The notes under the pieces were generated by a model. The model was not told the DNA's origin. It was given only the letters and a program-made list of their open reading frames with translations, and did no database searches. This document shows, piece by piece, positions 42,887 to 54,779 of a DNA stretch of 64,000 nucleotides (positions within the stretch are counted from its first letter, which is position 1; each line of letters begins with the position of its first letter). The stretch covers positions 2,610,001 to 2,674,000 of the forward strand of contig JBBMNZ010000006.1 in the NCBI GenBank assembly GCA_037954325.1, written 5' to 3'. The stretch is from Fistularia commersonii (lineage: Eukaryota; Chordata; Actinopteri; Syngnathiformes; Fistulariidae). The position numbers and the translations under genes are program-made.

Positions 42887-43249
42887 GTGAGGTGCACGAC
42901 GACACATGCGAAGGGCGGCGCTCGTGGGTGTGAAAAAGTGTGTATCGAGGGGTGTGTGTGTGTGGGGGGGGGGGGGGGGTGCCCTGATGTGTGTGATCGC
43001 TGCTGGGTGCGAACGCGCCTCCATCTGTGGCTAATAATGTTTAACACGTCGGAGGCCTCCCCGCCGCAGCTCCCGCCACTCCATAAATCACACACATCTG
43101 GTTCGGCTGATCGCCCGCTGTTGGACAACGGTGGTAGAGACACACACACACACACTCACACACACTCAGACAGACAAATATATATATATATTTTTATATA
43201 TGAAACGCAAAGCCTATGAGTTCTCCTTGTCACATATGTGCTCATTCAT
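42887..43249. other. unique DNA with G tract and CA/TA tracts
   Basis: A G run at 42964-42979, a unique block with GTGGCTAATAATGTTTAACA near 43027, a CA tract at 43140-43166 and a TA run at 43179-43200. No further exon is recognised. Confidence 0.5.
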
Positions 43250-43256
43250 CACTGTC

Positions 43257-43307
<51 letters not shown>

Positions 43308-43869
43308 GGCCAGGTGTGTGGCCAATTTGTCTGTTTTTTTGTTTCCCCGCGTCATCCTCCGTCATCTCCCTCACAGGAGAAGGTGGAAAAAATGAGCGAC
43401 TCACTGGATGAATGAACGAATCAATGAATCTCTTATCAACGAATCAACAAAACAACGAATCAACAGAGACGATTCCTATGCCACTATTTTATCCACTTCC
43501 TGCCCCACCGGAAACGCAAACACCGTCTGCACCTTAGACATGTAAATAAAATAGATGGGGTGGCTGCGGTGTGTATGTGTGTGTGTGTGTGTGTGTGTCA
43601 GCCCAGGTGTGTGGACAATTTGTCTTTTTTTTTTTTCTCCGTGTATCATCTTTGACATCTCCCTTGTAGCAATTGAACGAATGACCGATTCACCAAACAA
43701 ATGAATGAATCAATAAATGAAATAATCAACGAATCCCATAGCAACGAATCAAATAAACAACAAATCAACCGAGACGCCGCCGCCTCCGGCATTTAATCCA
43801 CTTCCTGTTCCCCCACAACGCCGTCTGCACCTTATGCATATAAATAAAGTAGATGTGGTGGCTGCGCCA

Positions 43870-43906
<37 letters not shown>

Positions 43907-44793
43907 GCCAAGGTGTGTGGCCAATTTTTTTGTTTCCGTGTGTCGTCCTCCGTCAGCTCCCTCACAGCAGTTGAAAAAATGACCGATTCACAGAACGAAT
44001 CAACGAGTCAACAAATGAACGAATCAATGAATCTTATATCAACAAATCACCTACACAAGAAAACAACAAATAAACAGACGATGCACCCAACGGCATTTAA
44101 TCCACCTCCTGCCCCCCCCCACCTGTAAAGCTAACGCCATCTAAACCTTAGACATATAAATAAAAGGGATGGGGTTGCTGCTGCTGTGTGTGTGTGTGTG
44201 TGAGTGTGTGTGTGTGTGAGTGTGAATGTCAGCCCAGGTGTGTGGCAAATTTTCTTTTGTTTCCCTGGTTAATCCTCTGTCATCTCCCTCAATGTAGTTA
44301 AAGAAAGAACGAATCACCAAACGAATCAATGAATCAACAAACAAAGGAATCAATGAATCTCATATCAACGAATTAGCAAATGAACAAATCAATGAATCCC
44401 ATATCAATGAGTCAACAAAACAACAAATAAACAGAGATGATATCCCCACCAGCATTTAAACCACTTCCTGCCCCCCCCCACCTGTAAAGCCAACGCCATC
44501 TGCACCTTAAACATATAAATAAAAGTCATGGGGTGGCTACAGTGTGTGTTTGTGTGTGTGTGTGTGTCACCATTTTTGTCTTGTTTCCCTGTCTTATCCT
44601 CTATCATCTCCCTCACAGCAGTTGAAAAAATGAGCGACTCACCGAACGAATCAATGAATCAACAAATGACTGACTCACCGAACGAACGAATCATTGGATC
44701 CCATATCAATGAATCAGCAAAACAACAAATAAACAAAGACGATTCCCCCACCAGCATTTAATCCACTTCCTGCCCCCCTGTAACGCCAACAGC

Positions 44794-44846
<53 letters not shown>

Positions 44847-45082
44847 AGCCCAGGAGTGTCACCATTTTTGTCTTGTTTCCCTGTGTTATCCTCTATCATC
44901 TCCCTCACAGCAGTTGAAAAAATGAGCGACTCACCGAATGAATCAATGAATCAACAAATGACTGACTCACCGAACGAACGAATCATTGGATCCCATATCA
45001 ATGAATCAGCAAAACAACAAATAAACAAAGACGATTCCCCCACCAGCATTTAATCCACTTCCTGCCCCCCTGTAACGCCAAC

Positions 45083-45117
<35 letters not shown>
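43250..45117. repeat. six-copy array of about 300-bp modules, each with a TG microsatellite
   Basis: Each module holds TG repeat, then TCAGCCCAGGTGTGTGG, TTTGTTTCC.TGT, ATC.TC..TCATCTCCCTCA, CAGCAGTTGAAAAAATGA, CGACTCACCGAACGAATCAA, CAACAAATAAACA, AGCATTTAATCCACTTCCTG, CCCCC, GCCAAC.CCATCTGCACCTT. CCACTTCC marks fall at 43493, 43798, 44102, 44461, 44763 and 45055. The last two modules (44575-44785 and 44867-45079) are nearly identical, so they are a recent duplication. Confidence 0.95.
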
Positions 45118-45118
<1 letters not shown>

Positions 45119-45700
45119 GCCTTCAGGACCCATTTCGGCTGCCGCTCCTTCAGGCTCATTAAAAAACAAATATTGGCCGCCGCGTAATAAGACATATATT
45201 CATCATCCGCGCGCCTCCACCCTCGAAACAAGCGCCCCCTTCCATCATGGCCGCCGTCCTGATGCTCGTTTTCGGCGGCGGCGGCGTCCTGGGAGACAAT
45301 GGAAACATTATGCCGGATTGTTTTCGGGGGGGGGGGGGGGGGGGGGGGTTCCCTGTCACCCCCCAAACACGATGATCCCCATAATCGCCGCCATGTGACG
45401 GCTAAGTGGGGCATTCCTGACCCCCCTCGTCCCGTCCCGTCCCACGCCACCTGCCATGATTGATGATATTGTCTTTAAGAAAATGAAAATAGCCGAAGGT
45501 CGTCGGCGAGGCGGGCGACTCCCCGCCCCCTCGGAGAACCCCCAAAATAAAACCAGACCCCCCCCCCCTCTTAAAACAGCCCCCCCGAACCCCCCCCACA
45601 CCCGCCGCCGCCTCAAAGAAGTTTGCCGCATTCCAGCGGGGATAAAGGCCGCCATTGTGGAGGTCGGCCCACGTGAGTGAAGGCTCTATTACCGTGTAAT
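45118..45700. other. CpG-rich unique region with G tract
   Basis: It contains AACAAATATTGGCCGCCGCG near 45167, CATGGCCGCC near 45247, ACAATGGAAACATTATGCCG near 45296, a G run at about 45330-45348 and C runs near 45560-45600. Open frames on both strands are Pro/Gly/Arg-rich without family features. Possible regulatory island. Confidence 0.4.
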
Positions 45701-45739
45701 AAGCGCGATCGTGCACACACACACACACACACACACACA

Positions 45740-46560
45740 GGTGTGCACACATGTGTTATATTTTCCTGTTCTGGACGCACCACGGATAAACAGTGGTTTC
45801 TCTTCTTCGTCCACTTTTCCCCTTAAAATTATGATTTTCTGATAATAGTGTCCCCTGTTTATTTACTTTTTTATTTTAAGATTATTTTTTCATTTATTTA
45901 TGCTGCTGATTGTGTCCGTGATTCATTTCGGATGATTTCATTACATGTAATGGAATTTATTTGTATTCCTATTTTTAGCTGGTTTGATTTTATTTTATTC
46001 CTGCGTTTCTCCATAAATGTAGTGTTAGAATTATTATATTTGATTTTCTTTGATTTTATTTTATTTTATACACATTATCTTTTCCTGTTCTGCCCGCAGA
46101 GTGGTTTCTTTACTTCATCCACGAAATTCACTTTATTGCCCTTTAAAATTGTGTTTTTCTAATGATATTTGGGTTTATTTATTTGTTTTTTGATCAATCA
46201 AAATCTATGAATTTATATTTTTTAGTGTATTTATATTACTAATTGTATTTATTTATTTTTATTTTACCACTTTGTCCATACATTTCTTGTGGCATGCTTT
46301 ATTTTATTTCTTTTATATTTATTCATGAGTTATCTTAATTTAATTTAATTTATCTATTTTATTTTGTCCTTTTTCATAAACACACACACACACACACACA
46401 CACATACACAAACACACACACACACTTATACATTCGTTGTTGTCTTTTCCCTGTGGGTTCTTTGTGTCCCCACAATTTTACTGTATTTTAGAATTGTGTT
46501 GTTCTCATAATATTTGGCAGTATTTATTCATTTACTATTTATTTATCGATTTAAAACTAA
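45740..46560. repeat. three-copy AT-rich tandem array, period about 320-365 bp
   Basis: TTTTCCTGTTCTG.CCGCA, GTGGTTTCTTTACTTC, CCCTTTAAAATTGTGTTTTTCT, AATGATATTTGGGTTTATTT recurs at 45758, 46078 and (more diverged) 46443. CA tracts precede copies at 45713-45739 and 46380-46425. Confidence 0.8.
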
Positions 46561-46569
46561 TTTTTATTT

Positions 46570-47560
46570 ATTCTTTTAGCTGTATCTTTCACTTTCACTC
46601 CATCCGTCACCGAGCTAGCATCACATACCTCCAATAGCTCCTCCTCCCTTCAAGGCGTGCTAGCTCTTTTTTCTTTAGCGCTAGCTTCCCATCTGACCAA
46701 GTCCCCCATCCATCGTCCAGCTAGCATCGTGGCTAACTCCTTCAGCTCTTCTCGTTCAACATGTGCTAGTGCTGTTTATCTTTAGCGCTAGCCTTTTGCA
46801 TTAGAGCTTCCCATCCATTATCACGCTAGCATCGTGGCTAACTCCTTTCGCTCCTCCTGGTCAACAAGTGCTACCTTTGTTTTTCTTTACCGCTATTTTC
46901 CTGCATTTCTGATGCCCATCTGTTATTCAACTAGCATCACAACTACCTTAGCTCCTTCCTGTCAAAATCTGCTACCTCTTATTTTCCCAAGTGCTAGTTT
47001 GCCGCATTTCTGAGCTTCCCATCCATTATCCATCTAGCATCGCGGCTAACTCATGTAGCTCATCTCAACAACAAGCATTACCTCTGTTTTTCTTTAGCTC
47101 TAGTTTCCTGCATTTGAGCTTCCCATCCATTATTCAGCTAGCATCTTGGCTAACTCCTTTGGCTCTTCCTGGACCATCTCTGTTTTTCTTAAGCGCTATT
47201 TTCCTGCCTTACCAACCCCGTATCCATCATCCAGCTAGCATCACAGCCTTTAGCGCCTCTCTGTCAACAAGGGCTACATCTGTTTTTCCTTAGCACTACT
47301 TTCCTGTCTGTTATTCAACATAGCATCACGGCTAAATACTTTTGCTCCTCCTTTAACAATTGCTGCTTCTTTTTTCTCCAAAGTTCTAGTATCCTGCATT
47401 TCTGAGCTTCCCATCCGTTACTCGGGTAGCATCACGGCTAACTCCTTAATTTAGAGCGATTCCTTAATTTTTCTTCAGTGCTAGTCTCCTGTATTTCTGA
47501 GTCCCATCCGTTAATCAACTAGCATCGCGGCTAACTTCCTTTTGGTCCTCCTGATGACCG
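46570..47560. repeat. ten-copy array, unit about 105 bp, CTAGCATCGCGGCTAACTCC
   Basis: CTAGCATC starts lie at 46615, 46721, 46826, 46931, 47034, 47138, 47235, 47320, 47427 and 47519. The unit is CTAGCATC.CGGCTAACTCC, TTTAGCTCCTCCTG.TCAACA, GTGCTACCTCTGTTTTTCTT, TAGCGCTAGTTTCCTGCATT, TCTGAGCTTCCCATCCATTA. Copies differ by small indels, so this is an old array. Confidence 0.95.
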
Positions 47561-48085
47561 CTAACCCTTGACGTAGCGCCAGGGAGTACGCTGCCGCCGT
47601 CTCACTGATGCTAACAGCGGGAGGCTTCCTCATGGGCGCGCAGCTAACCGTAGGCCTGTCCATCAAACTCGTTAATTAATTACCCTGGCTTTCCTTGGTG
47701 TGTGTGTGTGTGTGTGTGTGCGTGCATTCATGTGTGATATTCAAATGCAACGCAACTCTCGCAGTAAACAAGTACAGAGCGGAGGGAGATCAGCGTTAGC
47801 GCTTTGTGCTAATCTTGCCCGTATGGAGATGAAAGGAAGATGTCGTAGCGTGGAAGTGACAGCGGCGGCGTGAACTCGCCGGGGGGGGGGGGGGGGGGGG
47901 GTGGCGTTCACAATGCATCTCGCCATCGGAGAAGTTTGGTGTTCTTGTCAACAAGCCACAGGGGGAAAACGAGACAAACTGAAAAAAAAAAGTAGCGGCG
48001 GTCGTTTCCTGCAGGAGCGTCGCTTCCACAGACCGACTACTTCCTGTTTTGAAAATAAAAGCATGCATGCTAAAATACAAAGGTA
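47561..48085. other. unique DNA with TG and poly-G tracts
   Basis: TG tract at 47698-47720 and a G run of about 21 at 47881-47901. The remainder is unique without a recognised exon. Confidence 0.5.
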
Positions 48086-48690
48086 AATTCCTTATATTAA
48101 AATCACCTCCTAAAAAACATAAAACAATAAACTGTTGAAGAAAAAGTTCCAGATTTCTGACAGTTTTTTTGCCTTTCAATATAATTAATTCAGAAGTAAT
48201 TAATTCACATTTATATAATAATATATAAATAATAAACCTTTACTGTATAAAGAAAACTGTTATGACAGTCGGTTATTGGTTAAAAAAAAAAAAAAAAAAA
48301 AAAAAGTGGAATAATGTTCACTGGTGATCGTCTTTTCGTATAGGGTAACAAAAAATACATGATACAAAATGAATTAGATTGAGTTGAATTGATAAATAAG
48401 TTGTTTCATTATTCAAAATAGATTTTGGATTAAAAATTCAATGAAGCTGCTTTATTTTGGGGTTTTGGTAGTGCGGGTCATTTTTAACTCGTGAGACAAG
48501 GGGAGTAAACAGAATGTTAAGATCGCAAGACGTTATGATACCTTCATTGGTTGCAGTAAAAACAAAAAAGGAAATCAAAGTTATTGCAGCATGATTTGTT
48601 TTTATATTGTCTTTTTTTGCTTCTATTTAGAAACAAATGTTCATAAAACTGGCTAAAAATCAGGAGTAAAATAAAATCCATCAAAATTAA
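48086..48690. other. AT-rich stretch
   Basis: AT-rich DNA with poly-A at 48282-48305. No gene is seen. Confidence 0.5.
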
Positions 48691-48750
48691 ATTAAAATTC
48701 AATTCAATTCAATTCAATTCAATTTGTCAAAGAGGGAATTTAACAGCTGG
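48691..48750 (-). mobile_element. possible antisense LINE tail
   Basis: AATTCAATTCAATTCAATTC then AATTTGTCAAAGAGGGAATT resembles the start of antisense fish LINE 3' ends, in which TTCAATTCAATTCAATTT is followed by ATTTGTATAGCGCC. Only the terminal repeats survive. Confidence 0.3.
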
Positions 48751-48778
48751 AAAATATATGTACATTAACAAACATAAA

Positions 48779-49068
48779 CACACACACACACACACACTAA
48801 CACAAATAATTAAATTCCCAAACCATCAATATATTTTTAACAGTTTTATGTAGACTTATGATATTGATTCCAATACAAATAAGGCTTATAATAATAATAT
48901 CATTATTATTATAATTACTTTTATAGCAGTACATTGTTATTATCAATAGTAGTATTAGTACTATTATATGTGTCATTGTCAGTGTATCTTGCTGACGTTG
49001 CACACACACACGTGCGGACTTACTTTCCAATGTACACACCATTTGTTCCCCTCCGGTTAACCGTTTTG

Positions 49069-49110
<42 letters not shown>
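48779..49110. other. CA tract, AT-rich DNA, TG tract
   Basis: CA tract at 48779-48797, ATT/TAG runs near 48885-48965 and a TG tract at 49072-49108. Confidence 0.85.
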
Positions 49111-49213
49111 TGTCCGCTAGGATATGTAAGCAATTCAAACCCAGCAGTTGACCTTTGACCCCTTTTACCACCATCGCTAAAACCATTAGCATATTTACCA
49201 GAGGGTGTGTGGG
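49111..49213. other. unique sequence with a DR1-like site
   Basis: TGACCTTTGACCCC at 49149-49162 lies in a short unique block. Confidence 0.7.
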
Positions 49214-49765
49214 GCCACTATTAATAAATATACTATTTGTGAATTAAAATTTTCTTTTTGTTTCTTTTATTTTATATACTTTTATTTTTATTTGGTTTTT
49301 AGTGTCTTACATTTTTACACATAGCAAGTTCTGCGTAGTGCCACTATTAATACAAATATATTTCTTATTGGAAAATAATGTATTTAATCTATTTTATGTT
49401 ATTTATCTTTTTGATGTCTTACAAATCTACACTCTACAAATATACAACTATTAAATACTTCATTTTTAAGTATTAAAATAAAAATTGTAAACTGTTAGCA
49501 AAGTTAGCAAGATATACGTGGAGCTACGATTAATAACATTTTTTATGGTATAAAAATGTATTTATTTCATTTTTTTATTTCATTCATATTTTTCAATGTC
49601 TTGCACTGTGCACGCGATATAGTTACTATGAAATATTTTGATACCTATTTAAGATATTAAAATAAAAATCGCAAATGGTCAGCAAATTAAAGTGTGGTAT
49701 CACTATTAACACATATATTTTAAGGAATAATAATGTTTTCATTTAATTTAGTTTTATCTCTCTCT
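49214..49765. repeat. four-copy AT-rich tandem array, period about 125-180 bp
   Basis: GCCACTATTAATA.AAATATA starts near 49214, 49340, 49520 (TACGATTAATAAC) and 49700 (TCACTATTAACAC). They are followed by AATGTATTTA, TTTTTCAATGTCTTGCA, TTAAGATATTAAAATAAAAA and GCAAA.G.TAGCAAA blocks in constant order. Confidence 0.8.
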
Positions 49766-49777
49766 CTCTCTCTCTCG

Positions 49778-49823
<46 letters not shown>

Positions 49824-49873
49824 AACGCAACACATAAAACAAATTGAACATATATATATTCAATTTGTTTTAT
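49766..49873. repeat. CT and TA tracts followed by a 15-bp hairpin
   Basis: CT repeat at 49756-49776, TA repeat at 49780-49820, then ATAAAACAAATTGAA (49834-49848), a 10-base TA-rich loop and the exact complement at 49859-49873. Confidence 0.95.
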
Positions 49874-50289
49874 TTATTGTTTGTTTTTTTAATGGTAATC
49901 CAGTTAGCAGTTAGCAGGATGCTGTAGTTTTCAGTTTCCCGAAAGGAAAACAGAACAAGCAGCTTTTCCTCCAGTTTGTTTTTGTTTGTTTTTATTCTTT
50001 TTCTTTCCCCCTTTGGATGTTTTTCGGAGATGTCGGCCGTCGACTCCCGGCGTCGGGTCCGAAACGGAGCGAGATGAACGTTTCGATGTAATGCGCTGAT
50101 ATTTAAAGCGCCGTTAGAATCTGTTTTTATTATTTCGATTATTATCATTTAAACAGCTGATTGACGTCTATTACAAACATTTTGTAATGTTTACGTTTTG
50201 TAATGTGTTACACGTGCGATGTGTACTTTGTAAACATTTTAACACACACGTAAAAGGCATGTTATCATGTTAACTCAATCATTAATTAA
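49874..50289. other. unique sequence
   Basis: Mixed-composition unique DNA without a recognised exon, with an ATTTTGTAATGTTTACGTTT block near 50178. Confidence 0.4.
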
Positions 50290-51720
50290 TCATAAATAAC
50301 TAGTTAGCACGAGTTAATTAATAAACTAATTCATTCATCCATTTACCATTCATTCATCAATGTATCTGTTCATCCATTCCTACAACCATTCATTCTTCCA
50401 TCCATGTGTCCATTCATTCATTCATAGATTAATCCATTCATTCATTTGTTCCTCCACTCATTCATTCATCCATCCATCCGTGAACCCAGTCGTCCATTCA
50501 CTCGTTCATATATTTATTCATTTGTTTATTCATCCATTCCTGTCGTTCATCATAAATTATCAACTTAATCTTTTCATTCATCTTTCATTCATTCATTCAT
50601 CCATTAATGCATCCCTCCATTCACTCGTTCATCCATATATTCATTCGCGCATCCACCCATCCATCAAGTCAGCATAATTTAATCATAATCAACTGTAGTT
50701 AATGCAAGTTAATTAATTAACTAATTCATTCATCCATTCATTCACACATTCCAACACCCAATCATTCGTTCATTCATGCATCCCTCCATTTATTCATCCA
50801 CCTGTTAACCCACTCATCCATCCATTCATTCATCATAAATTATTAACCACTCATTCATCTTTTCATCCATCCATTCACTCATTCATCCATATATTCATCC
50901 ATCCATCCATCAAGTCAGCATGATTTAATCATAATTAACTGTAGTTAATGCAAGTTAATTAATTAACTAATTCATTCATCCATTCATTCACACATTCCAA
51001 CACCCAATCATTCATTCATTCATGCATCCCTCCATTTATTCATCCACCTGTTAACCCACTCATTCATTCATTCATTCATCATAAATTATTAACCATTCAT
51101 TCATCTTTTCATTCATCCATTCACTCATTCATCCATATATTCATCCATCCATCCATCCATCAAGTCAGCATGATTTAATCATAATTAACTGTAGTTAACA
51201 CGAGTTAATTAATTAACTAATTTATTCACCCATTCCGCCACCCAATCATTCGTTTATTCATGCATCTGTTAACCCAGTCATCCATTCACTCATTCATTCA
51301 TTGAGTTTTCTACTCATTCATTGATCCATTAATCCATCCATCCATTCCTGTCATTCATATTAAATTGATAACCACTCTTTAATCTTTTCATTCATCCATT
51401 CATTCATTCATCCATTCGTCCAATCATTCATCCATTAATGCATCCATTAATTAATCATAATTAAGTGTAGTTAACACGAGTTTATTGACTAACTTAGTCA
51501 CTCAATCATTCATTTATTCATGCATCATTGCATGCATTTGTTAACCTCGTCATCCATTCATCTCATTCATCATAAATTATTAACACCCATCCATCCAACC
51601 AGCCATCCATCCAGGCAGCATTAATTAGTCATAATTAACTGTAGTTAACATGAGTTAATTCATTAACTAATTCATTCATCCATTCATTCATCATTTATTC
51701 ATCCATTCATCTTCTAGATG
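50290..51720. repeat. ATTC/ATCC array with higher-order units of about 250 bp
   Basis: Tetranucleotide ATTC/ATCC runs alternate with a conserved spacer, AATCATAATTAACTGTAGTT, AACACGAGTTAATTAATTAA. The spacer occurs near 50290, 50684, 50931, 51181, 51456 and 51631. The central copies are nearly identical over about 250 bp. Confidence 0.95.
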
Positions 51721-51775
51721 TAGTTATGATTCCTCCTCCATCTTCACCGTTATCAGCCAGAAACTTTCTTCTTCA

Positions 51776-51828
51776 CACACACACACACACACACATACTC
51801 ACACACACACTCACACACACACATTAAC
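51776..51828. repeat. CA microsatellite
   Basis: AC tract with CTC interruptions. Confidence 0.95.
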
Positions 51829-51835
51829 ATACGCT

Positions 51836-52210
51836 CACTCCTGGGGCCAATTAGTCAAGTTGAAACGTCTTCATTTTTCTCGGGAGCGTTCAATGATCAG
51901 TATAATTGGAATTAATAAGGCACTTTTGTTTGGCAGTCTTCTTTTTTTTTATTTTTTATTTTTATTTTTTAATTCGCCTCCTGCCTCTGAGACACCTCCC
52001 GCTCTGTCGCCGCGGCGATGAAAAAGCCCCAAGCAGGGGGTTCCCGGTTAGGCGGGTCAATTAGTTTTTAATTTCAGATCCGTCAGGCATTCTTCTTTTT
52101 TTTCTTCTTCTTCTTTTTTTCTTCTTTTTCTTTTTTTTTCTTCTTTTTCTTCCAATCACCTGCTTCTGTCACTTTCAGGAAAATAGATATTAAGGGTTTT
52201 AACTCCCTTT
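51836..52210. other. candidate conserved non-coding elements flanking T-rich DNA
   Basis: GGGGCCAATTAGTCAAGTTG, CAATGATCAGTATAATTGGA, ATTAATAAGGCACTTTTGTT near 51842-51935 and GGGTCAATTAGTTTTTAATT near 52055 look like homeodomain-rich regulatory sequence. T-rich and CTT-rich tracts lie between and after them. Confidence 0.3.
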
Positions 52211-53420
52211 TAATGCTGATTGCTAGTCTTCTAATTATAAATATCAATATTTCCTATATACACTTTTTTTTTTTCAGTTTCCTAATTTTATTATTTAATT
52301 CTTGTTTATCTTTATTAGTATTTTATTTACAACTGGTCCCTTATTTTATTTTCATATGTTTTTCAAGTAATTTATCTTAATTTATTCATTCATTTATGTC
52401 ATTAGTTTGTCTTTGTGCATCAAATCATTTATTTTTCATTCATTAATTCACTCATTCATTTATGTGATTTTTAATTTATCCATCCATCCATTTATTAATT
52501 CATTCATTTATTTTGTGTTTGTTCCGATTTGTAATGTCTTTTTTAAATTTTTGTTTGTTTCTATTTTTATATTCTCTTTCATTTTCTGTTTCTACCCTTT
52601 ATCAATTCATTCATTCATGTATTCATTTATCAATTTATAAATCTATTTGTTTATCAATCCATCCATTCATTCATAGACCATCTTCCTATTTGATTTTTTT
52701 GTTTCCACTATTTATCAATTCATTCATCAATTTATTCATTTATTTATTCTTTCCAAGTCAATCCTTTTATCCATCCCTCCATTTATTCATCAATTCATTC
52801 ATTCATTCATCCATACAGTTATTTATTTGTTCATTCATTTGTGTAATTATCCATCTTTCCAGTTATTCATTCATCCATTATTCATTCATTCATTGATTAA
52901 TCCATCTTAACATCCATCCGTCCATCCATTCATTTATTGCTCCATTATTCATTCATTCATTTGTTTTTCATTCATCCAGTTAGTCATTCATTCATTTGAA
53001 TTATCTATCTTTTAATTCATTTATCCATCCATCCACTAATTCATTTGTTTATTCATTCATAATCCATATTTTCATCCATTCATCAATCCATCCATCCAGT
53101 TATTGATCGGTTTAATTATCTATATTTTCATTCATTTATCCATCCATCATTAATTCATTCGTTCATGAATCCATCTTTACATTCATTTATCAATCCATCC
53201 ATTGAACCATTCATTCATTCGTTCATTCATTCAATTGTCTATCTTTTAATCCATGTATCCATCCACTAATTCATTTGTTCATTAATCCGTCTTTACATTC
53301 ATTTATTCATTCATTGAAAAACCAATCCATCATATTTCTGTCTGTCCGTTTGTTCAATCTATTAATTCATCCATCCATTAATTAATTTACCCGTTCTTTT
53401 ATTCATACATTCATTCATTT
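52211..53420. repeat. T-rich DNA grading into an ATTC/ATCC array
   Basis: From about 52385 it is dominated by ATTCATTC, ATCCATCC and ATTTATTT units. Phrases such as TTTTCATTCATTTATCAATC recur loosely. No gene is seen. Confidence 0.9.
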
Positions 53421-53900
53421 GTTCATCATGAATTTGTAATTTAATTATCACAGTTTGCACTTTTCCATCATCTCCAATCTTTTCTATAGAGAAATAAAGA
53501 GATACATAAATCGATAAATAAACATAAACACGAGCCAATCAGCCGCGAGTACTTTCCGAGTAGTACTTCAGCGATACTGCAGTATTCCTGAGCAGGTACT
53601 TCTTCAAACCTGGAGTACAAAGAGATGGTTTATTCATCCGCCGCTGCACACACACGTTCCATCATCCATTCCGACACACACACACACACACTTAGTTCCG
53701 CTGCTGCTTTGCAAAGGTGTGTGTGTGAGTGTGTGTGTGTGTGAAGTTCCACTCTCGCCGGCGATATAAATAACCGGCGTCGCCGCGGAGACGCCGCGTC
53801 CATCTGTCACAGGGACGTTCTTCTTCGCCGTCCTGACGTCGGTTTGATTCAAGTGCCGAGAAACTCAGAAGGGATTAAGTGACATTTGTTTTGATATTTA
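53421..53900. other. unique sequence with CA/TG tracts and a TATA-like motif
   Basis: A CA tract (53676-53691) and a TG tract (53717-53743) in opposite orientation are followed by a GC-rich block with GCGATATAAATAACCGGCGT, in which a TATAAATA sits about 30 bp before GACGCCGCGTCCATCTG. It could be a TATA promoter, but no adjacent exon is seen. Confidence 0.3.
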
Positions 53901-53929
53901 TGTATTTTATATATAAATATATATACTAC

Positions 53930-54600
53930 CCCCCTTTTCTTTTTTAGAATTTATTTTAAACGGTTTTTATTTTTTGCGTTTCCTTTTTTTATTTTTTTTA
54001 TTTTTTTTTGTTATTAATATTTTCCTTTTTTTTTTTACTTTTTGGGGGGGGATTTATTTTAAACTTTTTTTTTTCTTTGTGTCCTTTTTTTTTATTTGTT
54101 GTTAGGGTTTATCTTTTTTTTAGAATTTATTTTAAACGTTTTTTTTCATCTGATTCCTTTTTAATTTTTTTTTAGTTGTTTTTGCATTGATTTTTTTTTT
54201 TACATTTCATTTAAGTTTTTTTTAACGCTTTAATTTTTTCTATTTGTTTCCTCTTTATTCGTTTTATTGTTACTATCATTAATCCTTTTTTCACCTTTTT
54301 TTTAGAATTTATTTTAAACGATTTTTTTCATCTGATTCCTTTTTTTTTTTTTTATTTGTTATTCGCATTCATTTGTTTTAATTTTTACATTTCATTTTAG
54401 AGTTTATTTTTAACGCTTTAATTTTTTCTATTTGTTTCCTCTTTATTCCGTTTTATTGTTATTATCATTAATCCTTTTTTTCAATTTTTTTTTGAATTTA
54501 TTTTGAACGATTTTATTTTTTATTTGTTTCCTTGTTTTCATTTGTTGTTAGCATTTTTTTTTCTTTTTTTTTTTTTCCTATTTTCCTAATTTCCACAATT
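53930..54600. repeat. T-rich array, period about 185 bp
   Basis: TTTAGAATTTATTTTAAACG marks occur near 53945, 54119, 54301 and (changed) 54483. TTTGTTTCCTCTTTATTCGT, TTATTGTTACTATCATTAAT, CCTTTTTT recurs at 54245 and 54434. Confidence 0.85.
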
Positions 54601-54779
54601 ATTTATAATAACTCCCGCCATGTTCTCCCACCTTGAGTTCTCCAGGTAACCCTGTCATTCCGGATTTTTCTCCGGACCCTGAACGCATCACGACACCTTT
54701 AACTTGTTTAAGTTTCTTTGTATTTCCTCCAAGCTGGAAGTATTTTATTCTTTTTCGGTTTTCTATTTTTTGATTAATT

